Below, one piece after another: positions 56,945 to 64,000 of a stretch of DNA of 64,000 bases. Numbering within the stretch: the stretch's first letter is position 1; each line of letters begins with the position of its first letter. Source of the stretch: an uncultured Eubacteriales bacterium (GTDB lineage Bacteria; Bacillota; Clostridia; Oscillospirales; Oscillospiraceae); assembly GCA_900544405.1 (NCBI GenBank), contig UQVA01000004.1:1-64000 (forward strand). Direction: 5' to 3'. A program made the position numbers and the translations under genes. The notes beneath the pieces are model-generated. The model searched no databases and was not told the origin of the DNA. It was given only the letters and a program-made list of their open reading frames with translations.

Positions 56945-56976
56945 CCCGCCGCTCAGAGCGAATTCTGAGCGGCGGG
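56945..56976. terminator. Bidirectional terminator between HD gene and MATE gene
   Basis: CCCGCCGCTCAGA pairs with TCTGAGCGGCGGG around a 6-nt loop, with ATTTTG on one side and AAAATAAA (read as T-rich on the other strand) on the other. Confidence 0.85.
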
Positions 56977-56999
56977 ATTTTGCGTTTTTCGGGATAAAA

Positions 57000-58331
57000 T
57001 CAGAAATACCGGTACTTTTTCCGCATTCCCAGCAGGAACAGCAGGGACACCAGGAAGGAGCCGATTTCTGCAAAGAAGTTGGACCACCAGATGCCGTCCA
57101 AACGCATGACCTCCGGCAGAATGAGAACGCAGGTGCACTGGAATACCAGCGTCCGCAGGAAGGAAATGGCTGCGGACACGCCGCCGTTGTTCAGGGCCGT
57201 GAAGAAGGAGGAGGCGAAGATGTTGAAGCCCGCCAGCAGGAAGGTGAAGGAGAACAGCCGGAAGGCGTGGACCGTCAGGGTGTACAGGTCCGCATCATAA
57301 CCCACGAAAATGTGGGCCAGCGGCTCTGCAAGCCCCTGGGCCAGCGCCGTCAGGACGATGCCGCCGATGCCCATGAGCTTGGCGCTTTTTCCAAGCATAT
57401 TTTTCAGTTCCCTGTGATTTTCGGCCCCGTAGTGGAAGCCGACGACCGGGGCGCAGCCGATGGAATAGCCTATGAAAATGGCGATGAAAATAAACTGGAC
57501 GTACATCAGCACGCCGTAAGCGGAAACGCCGTTTTCCCCGTAGTAGCGCAGCAGCTGGAAGTTATAGAGAATGCTCACCAAGGAGGAGGAAACGTTGCTC
57601 ATCAGCTCCGAGGAGCCGTTGGCGCAGGCTTGGAGAATAGGTTTCCACTCCAGCTTGGCGGGCTTAAAGCGCAGAAAGCTGGAGTTGGGCCGCAGGAAAT
57701 AAATGAGCGGGAACACGCCGCCAACGCACTGGCTCAGGCCCGTGGCAATGGCGGCACCGGCTACGCCCCAGCGGAACACGCCTACGAACAGGGCGTCCAG
57801 CACCATATTGGTGACACCGGCGGCGATGGTGGCGATGAGGCCCAGCTTGGGCTTCTCGGCGGCGATCAGGAAACTCTGAAACACGTTTTGCAGCATGAAG
57901 GTCACGGTGAAGCCGGTGACGATGCGGCCGTAGAGCACGCAGTCGGCCATCATTTCGTCCGTGGCTTTCAGGAACCGGGCCACCGGCTCCATAAACACCA
58001 CGCCCAGGACTCCCAGCAGAATGCCCAGCAGCAGGGTCACTTCGATCATCATGGAGAAGTAACGGTTGGCGGTGGCCTTGTTCCTCTGGCCCAGGACCTT
58101 GGATACCAGAGCTGTGCCGCCGGTGCCGATCATAAAGCCCATGCCGCCTAGGACCATCACGAAGGGCATGATGAGGTTAATGGCAGCAAAGGCGGTCTTT
58201 CCGGCGAAATTCGACACGAAATAACCGTCCACCACGCCATAAATAGAGGTAAAGACCATCATGGCGATGGAGGGCAAGGTGAAGCGGAACAGCTTGGAAT
58301 AGGTAAAGTGATCGGATAATTGGATTTTCAT
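57000..58331 (-). CDS. MATE-family efflux transporter (second copy)
   Basis: A 443-residue membrane protein with 12 helices. FTLPSIAMMVFTSIYGVVDG, then MIGTGGTALVSKVLGQRNKA, and in the second half IGYSIGCAPVVGFHYGAEN are typical of the MATE/MepA group. The start at 58331 has GCAGGAGTAACCCC upstream. It follows a MarR gene by 4 nt, the arrangement seen for mepR-mepA type drug efflux operons, so drug-responsive control is likely. The substrate is unknown. Confidence 0.9.
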   Translation of the reverse strand: MKIQLSDHFTYSKLFRFTLPSIAMMVFTSIYGVVDGYFVSNFAGKTAFAAINLIMPFVMVLGGMGFMIGTGGTALVSKVLGQRNKATANRYFSMMIEVTLLLGILLGVLGVVFMEPVARFLKATDEMMADCVLYGRIVTGFTVTFMLQNVFQSFLIAAEKPKLGLIATIAAGVTNMVLDALFVGVFRWGVAGAAIATGLSQCVGGVFPLIYFLRPNSSFLRFKPAKLEWKPILQACANGSSELMSNVSSSLVSILYNFQLLRYYGENGVSAYGVLMYVQFIFIAIFIGYSIGCAPVVGFHYGAENHRELKNMLGKSAKLMGIGGIVLTALAQGLAEPLAHIFVGYDADLYTLTVHAFRLFSFTFLLAGFNIFASSFFTALNNGGVSAAISFLRTLVFQCTCVLILPEVMRLDGIWWSNFFAEIGSFLVSLLFLLGMRKKYRYF

Positions 58332-58335
58332 GGGG

Positions 58336-58776
58336 TTACTCCTGCAAAGAATCACATTCCCGGCGGAGATCGGCCAGATACCGCTCCGTCAATGTCAGGT
58401 AGGCGGCCAGTTCGGCGGGGGTCCAGGTGGCATACACACGGTCCTCGGCGGCGATGATTCTTCCGGCGGTGGCCTCCGCCAGCGCAAGGCCCGATTCCGT
58501 GAGCCGGGCGGACTTGGCACGGCCCTCGGTCAGCAGAAGAATGTGGCTTTCCTCCTCCAGCTTGCTGATGGCGGAGTGAAGGGTCTGCTTGGGCAGGCCG
58601 GTGAGTTGGCGAATGACTTTCAGGGGACATTGGCCGCCTGCGTTCAACAGGGTATAGAGGATGTGCATGGTGCTGTCCGCAAGGCCCATGCGGGAAAACA
58701 TCTGATGGTAGACTGCGTCCGTTTCTGCCAGAAGGTGGTTGATGCGGAGCAGGGCTTTGGAAGGATGGGTGGCCAT
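58336..58776 (-). CDS. MarR-family transcriptional regulator
   Basis: A 146-residue winged-helix regulator. It has dimerization helices at both ends, recognition region LTGLPKQTLHSAISKLEEES and wing LTEGRAKSARLTESG. The start at 58776 has AAGGAG 8 nt upstream; the ATG at 58794 overlaps that site. It is encoded directly upstream of the MATE transporter. By analogy with MepR it probably represses its own operon until a drug binds. Confidence 0.92.
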   Translation of the reverse strand: MATHPSKALLRINHLLAETDAVYHQMFSRMGLADSTMHILYTLLNAGGQCPLKVIRQLTGLPKQTLHSAISKLEEESHILLLTEGRAKSARLTESGLALAEATAGRIIAAEDRVYATWTPAELAAYLTLTERYLADLRRECDSLQE

Positions 58777-58808
58777 AGGCGAGGCTCCTTTCATTTGGGT
58801 ACCGGCGT

Positions 58809-58837
58809 ATTATAGTACGATTTCGGACAAAAGTCAA
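58809..58837 (-). promoter_or_regulatory. Promoter of the marR-MATE operon
   Basis: On the minus strand TTGACT, a 17-bp spacer and TATAAT lie 33 nt before the start. A MarR operator would be expected to overlap it; no perfect palindrome is visible. Confidence 0.85.
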
Positions 58838-58846
58838 CAAGAAAAT

Positions 58847-58872
58847 TCCTCCGCTTTTTTCGGGCGGAGGAA
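58847..58872 (-). terminator. Terminator of the HAD phosphatase gene
   Basis: TTCCTCCGC pairs with GCGGAGGAA around an 8-nt loop. On the minus strand it is followed by TTTTCTT, directly after the stop. Confidence 0.85.
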
Positions 58873-58876
58873 GGAC

Positions 58877-59518
58877 TTATTTCAGCAAAAATGCCGTCAA
58901 TTCGGCGGGGGAATCCATCATGGCAACGGCCCCGGCGGCATTCATTTCGGCTACGTCGCCGTACCCCCAGGACACGCCCACGGCGGGGATGCCCAGGGCC
59001 TTGGCTCCCAGAATGTCGAACACCGTGTCGCCCACCATGATGCCGTCGGTCTGGCCGTTGGCCCGTTCCAGAAGATAGGAGAGGACCTGGCTCTTGCTGC
59101 CCCGCTTGCCGTCCAGGGAGGCTCCGGCGATGATTTCAAAATACTGGTCCAGTTCAAAGTGACGGAGGATGTCCACGCTGGTGGTCTCCGGCTTGGAGGT
59201 GGCCACGAACAGCCGCTTCCCGTCGTTTTTCAGGGCTTCCAGCATTTCCCGGACGCCGGGGTAGGGGAAGTTCTCATATTTGCCCACGGTCATGTACCGG
59301 CTCCGGTAAACGGCGATGGCTTCGTCCACCTTGTCCGCCGGAATGCCGAACTGAATGAACGTCTCGCCCAGGGGCGGGCCGACAAATTTCCGCATTGTCT
59401 CCGGGCCGGGGACCTCCAGGCCGAAGTGGGAAAGGGCCAGGGCGGCGCATTTGGTGATGCCCTCGCCGGAGTCCGTCAATGTGCCGTCCAGATCGAAAAA
59501 TACGCAATTCTGCTCCAT
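58877..59518 (-). CDS. HAD-superfamily phosphatase (phosphoglycolate phosphatase-like)
   Basis: A 213-residue hydrolase. Motif I is VFFDLDGTLTDSGEGI (nucleophile Asp), motif II is FVATSKPE, and motif III/IV is GIMVGDTVFDILGAKALG. A helical cap lies between motifs I and II. The FVGPPLGETF segment is usual in Gph/PpaX-type enzymes. The start at 59518 has GGAGGCAGCAGC upstream. It is a single gene with promoter and terminator. The physiological substrate may be phosphoglycolate or another small phosphate ester. Confidence 0.88.
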   Translation of the reverse strand: MEQNCVFFDLDGTLTDSGEGITKCAALALSHFGLEVPGPETMRKFVGPPLGETFIQFGIPADKVDEAIAVYRSRYMTVGKYENFPYPGVREMLEALKNDGKRLFVATSKPETTSVDILRHFELDQYFEIIAGASLDGKRGSKSQVLSYLLERANGQTDGIMVGDTVFDILGAKALGIPAVGVSWGYGDVAEMNAAGAVAMMDSPAELTAFLLK

Positions 59519-59548
59519 GCTGCTGCCTCCATTGCTGCTTTTTGAAAA

Positions 59549-59577
59549 AGTATAGCATATTCTGCGGAAAAATGCAA
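59549..59577 (-). promoter_or_regulatory. Promoter of the HAD phosphatase gene
   Basis: On the minus strand TTGCAT, a 17-bp spacer and TATACT (with TGC extension) lie 31 nt before the start. Confidence 0.8.
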
Positions 59578-59583
59578 ATAAAA

Positions 59584-59609
59584 GCCGGGGACCCATTTGG
59601 GTCCCCGGC
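59584..59609 (-). terminator. Terminator of ftsH
   Basis: GCCGGGGACCC (59584-59594) pairs with GGGTCCCCGGC (59599-59609). On the minus strand it is followed by TTTTATTT. Confidence 0.92.
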
Positions 59610-59615
59610 GGAAGG

Positions 59616-61505
59616 TCAATTTTCTTCGGCTTCCGGTGCTTCGGGATTGGCGGGCTTGTTTTCGGCATTCACATAGGCCATCAGCTCGTCGCCGGTGATG
59701 GTCTCCTTGGCCAGCAGGTACTCGGACACCTCGTCCAGCAGGCCCCGATGGGCCAGCAGCACGTTTTTGGCGTCCTGATAGCAGTCGTCCAGCAGTTTCT
59801 TCACCCGCCGGTCTACCAGAGCGGCGGTCTCCTGGGAGCAGTCCAGATAGCTCTGGCCGTCCAGATACTGATTCTGCACGGTGGCGGGAGCCATGAGGCC
59901 CAGTTCTTCGTCCATACCGTAAAGGGCGACCATATTCTTGGCCAGGGCAGTGGCACGCTGAATGTCGTTGGAAGCGCCGTTGGTCTTGACGCCGAACACG
60001 ATCTGCTCCGCAGCACGGCCGCCCACCAGGGTCCGCAGCTCCACCTTCAGTTCCTCGGCGGTGGAGAGGTATTTCTCCTCCTCCGGCAGGTACATGGTGT
60101 AGCCCAAGGCCCCGTCGGTATGGGGCACGATGGTGATCTTGGACACCGGCTGGGTGTGCTTTTCCAGAGCGGCCACCAGAGCGTGGCCCACTTCATGGTA
60201 AGCCACCAGCCGCTTTTCCGTATCCGTCAGCACGGTGTTCTTCTTTTCTGTGCCGGCAATGACCGTCTCGAAGGACACCAGCAGGTCCTCCTGATTCACC
60301 GCCTGCCGGTTGTGGCGGACGGCCCGGAGGGCGGCTTCGTTGACCAGATTGGCAAGGTCTGCGCCAACGGCTCCGGCAGTGGCCTGGGCGATCTTCTTCA
60401 GGTCTACGTCTTCGGCCAGACGAATTTTCCGGGTGTGGACCTTCAGGGTGTCCAGACGGCCCTGGAGATTGGGCCGGTCCACCACCACCCGCCGGTCGAA
60501 ACGGCCGGGCCGCAGCAGGGCCTTATCCAGAATTTCAGGCCGGTTGGTGGCAGCCAGACACACGATGCCCTTGGTGGAGTCGAAGCCGTCGATCTCGCCC
60601 AGCAGCTGGTTCAGGGTCTGCTCGTTGCCGTTATTGCCCATGCGGGAATCTCTGGCCCGGCCCACGGCGTCGATCTCGTCGATGAAAATGATGCAGGGGG
60701 CCACCTTGGCGGCTTCCTGGAACAGGTTCCGCACCCGGCTGGCACCCACGCCCACGAACATTTCCTCAAAATCCGAGCCGGAAATGGAGAAGAAGGGGAC
60801 GCCCGCTTCGCCGGCCACGGCCTTGGCAAGCAGCGTCTTACCGGTACCCGGAGGGCCCACCAGCAGCGCACCCTTGGGCAGCTTGGCGCCGATGTCCGTG
60901 TATTTCTGGGGATTGTGCAGGAAGTCGATGATTTCCTGCAGGGATTCCTTGGCTTCGTCCTGACCGGCCACGTCCTTGAAGGTCACGCCGGTCTGCTTTT
61001 CCATGTAGACCTTGGCGGTGTTCTTGTTGAAGCCGCCCATCATGCCGTCGCCGCTGAGACGCTTGGTGACGGTGCGCATCATCAGGAAAATCACGGCAAA
61101 CATAATGACGTAGTAGAGGATCATGATGATGGTGGAGTTGTCCTCCACGATCTTCACGTCCACATCCTTCACGCCGGACTCATAAAGCTCCGTGACCAGG
61201 GTCATGACGTTTCCGGCGGGCAGGCCTGTGAAGCAGGCCTTCTGGGCGGCGGCAGGCTTGGAAGCCTCGGCCTTGGTCAGGTAGACGATGCGGTCCGCCC
61301 GAATCTCCACTTCTGCCAGCTGTCCGGCGTCTTTTGCGGCCAGGAAGTCGGAGTAGGTGGTCTTGGTGTACTGGGAATTGGAAACGGCGTTCAGCACTGA
61401 GCTGATAAGCAGGATGATGGCGACTGTGACGATCAGGGCAATCCAGATACTTCTGGGGCGCTTCTCGTCGCCGCCGTTGGTGTTGGGGGACGGGTTGTTA
61501 GCCAT
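59616..61505 (-). CDS. ftsH: ATP-dependent zinc metalloprotease FtsH
   Basis: A 629-residue membrane AAA+ protease degrading misfolded membrane proteins and regulators. It has two membrane helices (about residues 20-40 and 125-145) with an extracytoplasmic loop. The AAA domain has Walker A GPPGTGKTLLAKA, Walker B IIFIDEIDAVGRARD and SRH arginines, and the zinc site is YHEVGHAL (HExGH) with a distal Asp region. The start has AAAGGAGGCAGCCAA upstream. It is not linked to tilS/hpt as in Bacillus; it is a single gene divergent from rlmB. Confidence 0.97.
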   Translation of the reverse strand: MANNPSPNTNGGDEKRPRSIWIALIVTVAIILLISSVLNAVSNSQYTKTTYSDFLAAKDAGQLAEVEIRADRIVYLTKAEASKPAAAQKACFTGLPAGNVMTLVTELYESGVKDVDVKIVEDNSTIIMILYYVIMFAVIFLMMRTVTKRLSGDGMMGGFNKNTAKVYMEKQTGVTFKDVAGQDEAKESLQEIIDFLHNPQKYTDIGAKLPKGALLVGPPGTGKTLLAKAVAGEAGVPFFSISGSDFEEMFVGVGASRVRNLFQEAAKVAPCIIFIDEIDAVGRARDSRMGNNGNEQTLNQLLGEIDGFDSTKGIVCLAATNRPEILDKALLRPGRFDRRVVVDRPNLQGRLDTLKVHTRKIRLAEDVDLKKIAQATAGAVGADLANLVNEAALRAVRHNRQAVNQEDLLVSFETVIAGTEKKNTVLTDTEKRLVAYHEVGHALVAALEKHTQPVSKITIVPHTDGALGYTMYLPEEEKYLSTAEELKVELRTLVGGRAAEQIVFGVKTNGASNDIQRATALAKNMVALYGMDEELGLMAPATVQNQYLDGQSYLDCSQETAALVDRRVKKLLDDCYQDAKNVLLAHRGLLDEVSEYLLAKETITGDELMAYVNAENKPANPEAPEAEEN

Positions 61506-61548
61506 TTGGCTGCCTCCTTTGAGACATATCTATATTTATTGCACATCA

Positions 61549-61576
61549 TTCTATCACATTTTCTCCCCGGCTGCAA
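61549..61576 (-). promoter_or_regulatory. Promoter of ftsH
   Basis: On the minus strand TTGCAG, a 16-bp spacer and TAGAAT lie 44 nt upstream of the start. Confidence 0.7.
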
Positions 61577-61648
61577 TGAATGATTCCGGAATTTGCGGTG
61601 AATTTTCTGTGAATTCCCGGCGGAAAAGGAGAATTCCAGAAAAAGTGG

Positions 61649-61677
61649 TTGTCCAACGGCGGAAAGTCTGCTATAAT
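61649..61677 (+). promoter_or_regulatory. Promoter of rlmB
   Basis: TTGTCC, a 17-bp spacer and TATAAT (TGC-extended) lie 58 nt before the start. Confidence 0.75.
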
Positions 61678-61734
61678 GGCTCTGAATCTCAAAATCGGGT
61701 TTTGAGAAAAACCTGCGGAAACGGAGTGCATCGT

Positions 61735-62574
61735 ATGCAGACGAGAAAATATAATAACGGCCGGAAGGACCGCTTCGACCGCCGGGAGGACCGTCGGGAC
61801 GACCGCCGGGAAACGCCCACCGAGGCCGAGGAGGACGAGTGCCGCCTGGAGGGCCGCAACGCCGTGCAGGAGGCCCTTCGCTCCGGCCGGACCATCGATA
61901 AGGTGTTCGTGGCCAGCGGCGAGGTGGACCACGGCCTCCAGCGGTTGGCCCAACAGGCCAAGGAAGCGGGGGCCGTGGTGGTCAGCGTGGACCGGCGGAA
62001 GCTGGACACCATGAGCGTGACCCACGCCCATCAGGGCATCATCGCCATGGCGGCTGCCCGGGAGTATTCGACCATTGACGACATTCTGGCCTATGCAGCC
62101 GAAAAAGGCGAGGCAGCGCTGATCGTCCTGTGCGACGAGCTGTCGGACCCTCATAATCTGGGCGCAATTTTGCGGTCTGCCGAGTGCGCCGGGGCTCACG
62201 GGGTCATTATCCCCAAGCGGCGTAGTGTGGGCCTGTCTGCCGTGGTGGCCAAGGCCAGCGCCGGGGCCATCGAATTCATGAAGGTGGCACGGGTCACGAA
62301 TCTGGCCGCCGCCATGGAGGAACTGAAGGAAAAGGGCGTGTGGATCTACGGCACGGCTGCCGAAGGGTCCATCCCCATGTATCAGGCGGACCTGCGTGGC
62401 CCTGCGGCCATCGTCATCGGCTCCGAGGGGGACGGCATGAGCCGTCTGGTCCGGGAGAAGTGCGACGTGACCGTGCATATCCCCATGAAGGGCCGCATTT
62501 CCTCCCTGAACGCTTCGGCTGCGGCATCCATTCTGCTTTATGAGGCGGTCCGCCAGAGAGAAACGGAGGCATGA
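61735..62574 (+). CDS. rlmB: 23S rRNA 2'-O-ribose methyltransferase (RlmB/TrmH family)
   Basis: A 279-residue SPOUT enzyme. The N-terminus is a very basic/acidic Arg-Asp-rich tail (residues about 1-38), then a substrate-binding domain (EGRNAVQEALRSGRTIDKVF). The knotted SPOUT domain has the three motifs NLGAILRSAECAGAHG, IVIGSEGDGMSRLV and IPMKGRISSLNASAAASILL. RlmB methylates G2251 of E. coli 23S rRNA; related YacO/TrmH could modify other positions. The start at 61735 has GGAGTGCATCGT upstream. Its stop overlaps the next gene's first ATG. Confidence 0.92.
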   Translation: MQTRKYNNGRKDRFDRREDRRDDRRETPTEAEEDECRLEGRNAVQEALRSGRTIDKVFVASGEVDHGLQRLAQQAKEAGAVVVSVDRRKLDTMSVTHAHQGIIAMAAAREYSTIDDILAYAAEKGEAALIVLCDELSDPHNLGAILRSAECAGAHGVIIPKRRSVGLSAVVAKASAGAIEFMKVARVTNLAAAMEELKEKGVWIYGTAAEGSIPMYQADLRGPAAIVIGSEGDGMSRLVREKCDVTVHIPMKGRISSLNASAAASILLYEAVRQRETEA

Positions 62575-62576
62575 GT

Positions 62577-64000
62577 ATGGACGAGGACAAGAACCAGGAA
62601 CTTCCGGAGCTGGACCTGGAAGCCATTTTGAAGGAATTCGGCGGCGGGGATACGGAATCGCCTGCGGAAGCCCCGGCGGAATCCGAAGAAACGGCCGTCA
62701 CGCAGGAGACCGTCCGCATCGAAACGGAGACGGTCACGGAAGTGACGGAAGCTCCGGCAGAGTCAAAGCCGGAAGCATCCGTTACCGGGGACACCGTGCG
62801 GCTGGAGCATGTGGAGGATCTGCGGGAGGAAGTCAAAGAGGAACCCAAGGGAGAAACCAGGGAGGAGACCCCTGCGGAGCCGGAAAAGGCCACGGAAAAA
62901 CCGGAGGAAGCCTTCACTGAGAACTGGGAACCGGAATATGAGGAGCCCATGGGGGAGTATATCCCGCCCCAGCCCATTCCCTTCCGTCCCCGTGCCCGGC
63001 TGGCGGACCTGAAACGGAAAATCATCGCCGGACCGGAAAAACGGTATTATACGCTTTCCGAGCAGGGGGTGGGCAAGAGCCAGATCGCCCTGCTGCTGAG
63101 CCTGCTCACTACGCTTCTGTCCGCCGGACTGACGGCGGCCTACGCCTTCGGGGCGCTTCCGGAGAGCCGGTTGAAGCTGGTGGTGTTCGTTCAGTTCTTC
63201 GCCATGCTGTTCTCGGCGCTGCTGGGGAACCGGCAGCTCATTCAGGGCGTGACGGACGTATTTCACAAGCGGTTTTCACTGAATACCATGCTGTTTCTGA
63301 CCTTTGCCGCCTGCTGCGTGGATGGGGTGCTGGGCCTGCAGGAGGAGCGCATCCCCTGCTGCGCAGCGTTCAGCCTGGAAATGACCATGGCCATCTGGGC
63401 GGGCATCGAGCGCCACACCACGGAAATGGGCCAGATGGACACCCTCCGGAAGGCCAATCTGCTGGACGGCCTGTTCCGCAGCGAAGACTTCTATGAGGGC
63501 CGTGCCGGCGTTCTCCGGGGCGAAGGCAAGCTGGAAGATTTTCTGGACAACTATCAGGCCCTTTCCAAGCCGGAAAAGGCCAGCGGCCGGTATGCCCTCA
63601 TCGCATTCCTGGCCGGCGTGGCTCTGGGTGTCGTGGGCGGCGTGTTCCACGGCGTGACCTTCGGGGTCCAGGTGCTGTCCGTATCGCTGCTGGCGGCAGT
63701 CCCGGCCAGCTTCTTCGTGGCGTACAGCCGCCCGGCGGCCATTTTGGAGCGGAAGCTCCACCGGGTCGGAGCCGTGATCTGCGGCTGGAAGGGCGTGGAG
63801 GGCCTCAGCGGCAAGGTCGGCGTGCCGGTCAACTATGGAGACCTGTTCCCGGTGGGCAGCGTGCTGATGAACGGCGTGAAGTTCTACGGCAAGCGGGACC
63901 CTCAGGACATCATTGCCTACGCCAGCGCTCTGATCCGGACCTCGGAAAGCGGCCTGTCCCCGATTTTTGACCGGGTACTGGAAAGCCGCAACGGCTGCTA
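62577..64000 (+). CDS. Large acidic-tailed membrane protein, 3' end outside the window
   Basis: At least 474 residues are open to the window edge. The first about 140 residues are strongly acidic and low-complexity (Glu/Pro/Thr-rich, with repeats such as EEPKGETREE). Then comes a Tyr/Pro segment (EEPMGEYIPPQPIPF), a basic stretch and several membrane helices (about residues 170-200, 203-218, 235-260, 340-385). The distal part, SGKVGVPVNYGDLFPVGSVL, may be cytoplasmic and has a faint resemblance to the actuator region of P-type ATPases, which I do not regard as proven. The start at 62577 has GGAGG 7 nt upstream; the ATG at 62571 overlaps the rlmB stop. It is coupled to rlmB. The function is unknown. 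Confidence 0.75.
   Translation, partial: MDEDKNQELPELDLEAILKEFGGGDTESPAEAPAESEETAVTQETVRIETETVTEVTEAPAESKPEASVTGDTVRLEHVEDLREEVKEEPKGETREETPAEPEKATEKPEEAFTENWEPEYEEPMGEYIPPQPIPFRPRARLADLKRKIIAGPEKRYYTLSEQGVGKSQIALLLSLLTTLLSAGLTAAYAFGALPESRLKLVVFVQFFAMLFSALLGNRQLIQGVTDVFHKRFSLNTMLFLTFAACCVDGVLGLQEERIPCCAAFSLEMTMAIWAGIERHTTEMGQMDTLRKANLLDGLFRSEDFYEGRAGVLRGEGKLEDFLDNYQALSKPEKASGRYALIAFLAGVALGVVGGVFHGVTFGVQVLSVSLLAAVPASFFVAYSRPAAILERKLHRVGAVICGWKGVEGLSGKVGVPVNYGDLFPVGSVLMNGVKFYGKRDPQDIIAYASALIRTSESGLSPIFDRVLESRNGC

Overview
This 64 kb window reads as a chromosomal segment of a GC-rich anaerobic Firmicute, most likely an Oscillospirales (Ruminococcaceae/Oscillospiraceae-type) gut bacterium. The evidence is the Rnf complex in rnfCDGEAB order, YqhQ (DUF1385) next to prmC, DUF4317 and YgiQ-type radical SAM proteins, WhiA beside murB, a two-subunit iron-sulfur fumarase-type hydratase, HrcA/CIRCE control of clpB, strong AGGAGG ribosome binding sites and TTGACA-N17-TATAAT promoters. 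Taxonomy is an inference from gene content and not a database match.

Layout. 1-3.7 kb: end of a mobile element with lower GC. It holds the tail of a histidine kinase, a frameshifted MobV/Pre relaxase preceded by a hairpin-rich oriT candidate, two small element proteins and a peptidase E-like gene, and it ends at the 3' end of guaA, a known integration hotspot. 3.7-12 kb: guaA, an RluA-type pseudouridine synthase, a MerR regulator whose divergent target gene is truncated, a Thr-rich lipoprotein, a small membrane protein bracketed by inverted palindromic repeats, glyS and plsC. 12.2-17.5 kb: acyl-CoA/AMP ligase, a DUF1624 membrane acetyltransferase, a CCA-adding enzyme fused to a membrane domain, and a short-chain dehydrogenase. 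17.5-19 kb: decayed remnants (GDPD and beta-galactosidase N-termini) beside an AT-rich GIY-YIG gene. 19-21.5 kb: AgrC/LytTR-type two-component pair and an alkyltransferase-like protein.

21.7-27 kb: murB-whiA-dnaE. 27-35.9 kb: a long co-directional and mostly overlapping unit: lipoprotein, OmpR-type regulator, kinase, yqhQ, prmC, recA, recX, rimO, pgsA. 36-39.4 kb: DUF4317 gene and two paralogous lipoproteins. 39.6-44.9 kb: clpB, then the hydratase genes (alpha subunit frameshifted) divergent from a LysR regulator. 45-46.9 kb: a MATE transporter and a palindromic-repeat cluster. 46.9-52.1 kb: the rnf operon, ending in a 41-residue Cys/Gly-rich peptide. 52.3-64 kb: a second repeat cluster, MerR-GyrI regulator, DUF1508 protein, unknown gene, ygiQ, HD hydrolase, MarR-MATE pair, HAD phosphatase, ftsH, rlmB and an incomplete acidic membrane protein.

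The strongest non-routine signals are: (i) families of intergenic palindromic units whose central hairpins differ between copies but nearly all remain self-complementary; (ii) the membrane-domain/CCA-enzyme fusion; (iii) a regulator with a preserved 19-bp-spacer promoter driving a beheaded target gene; (iv) three homopolymer-linked frameshifts. I did not find a CRISPR array, an obvious defence island or rRNA/tRNA genes.
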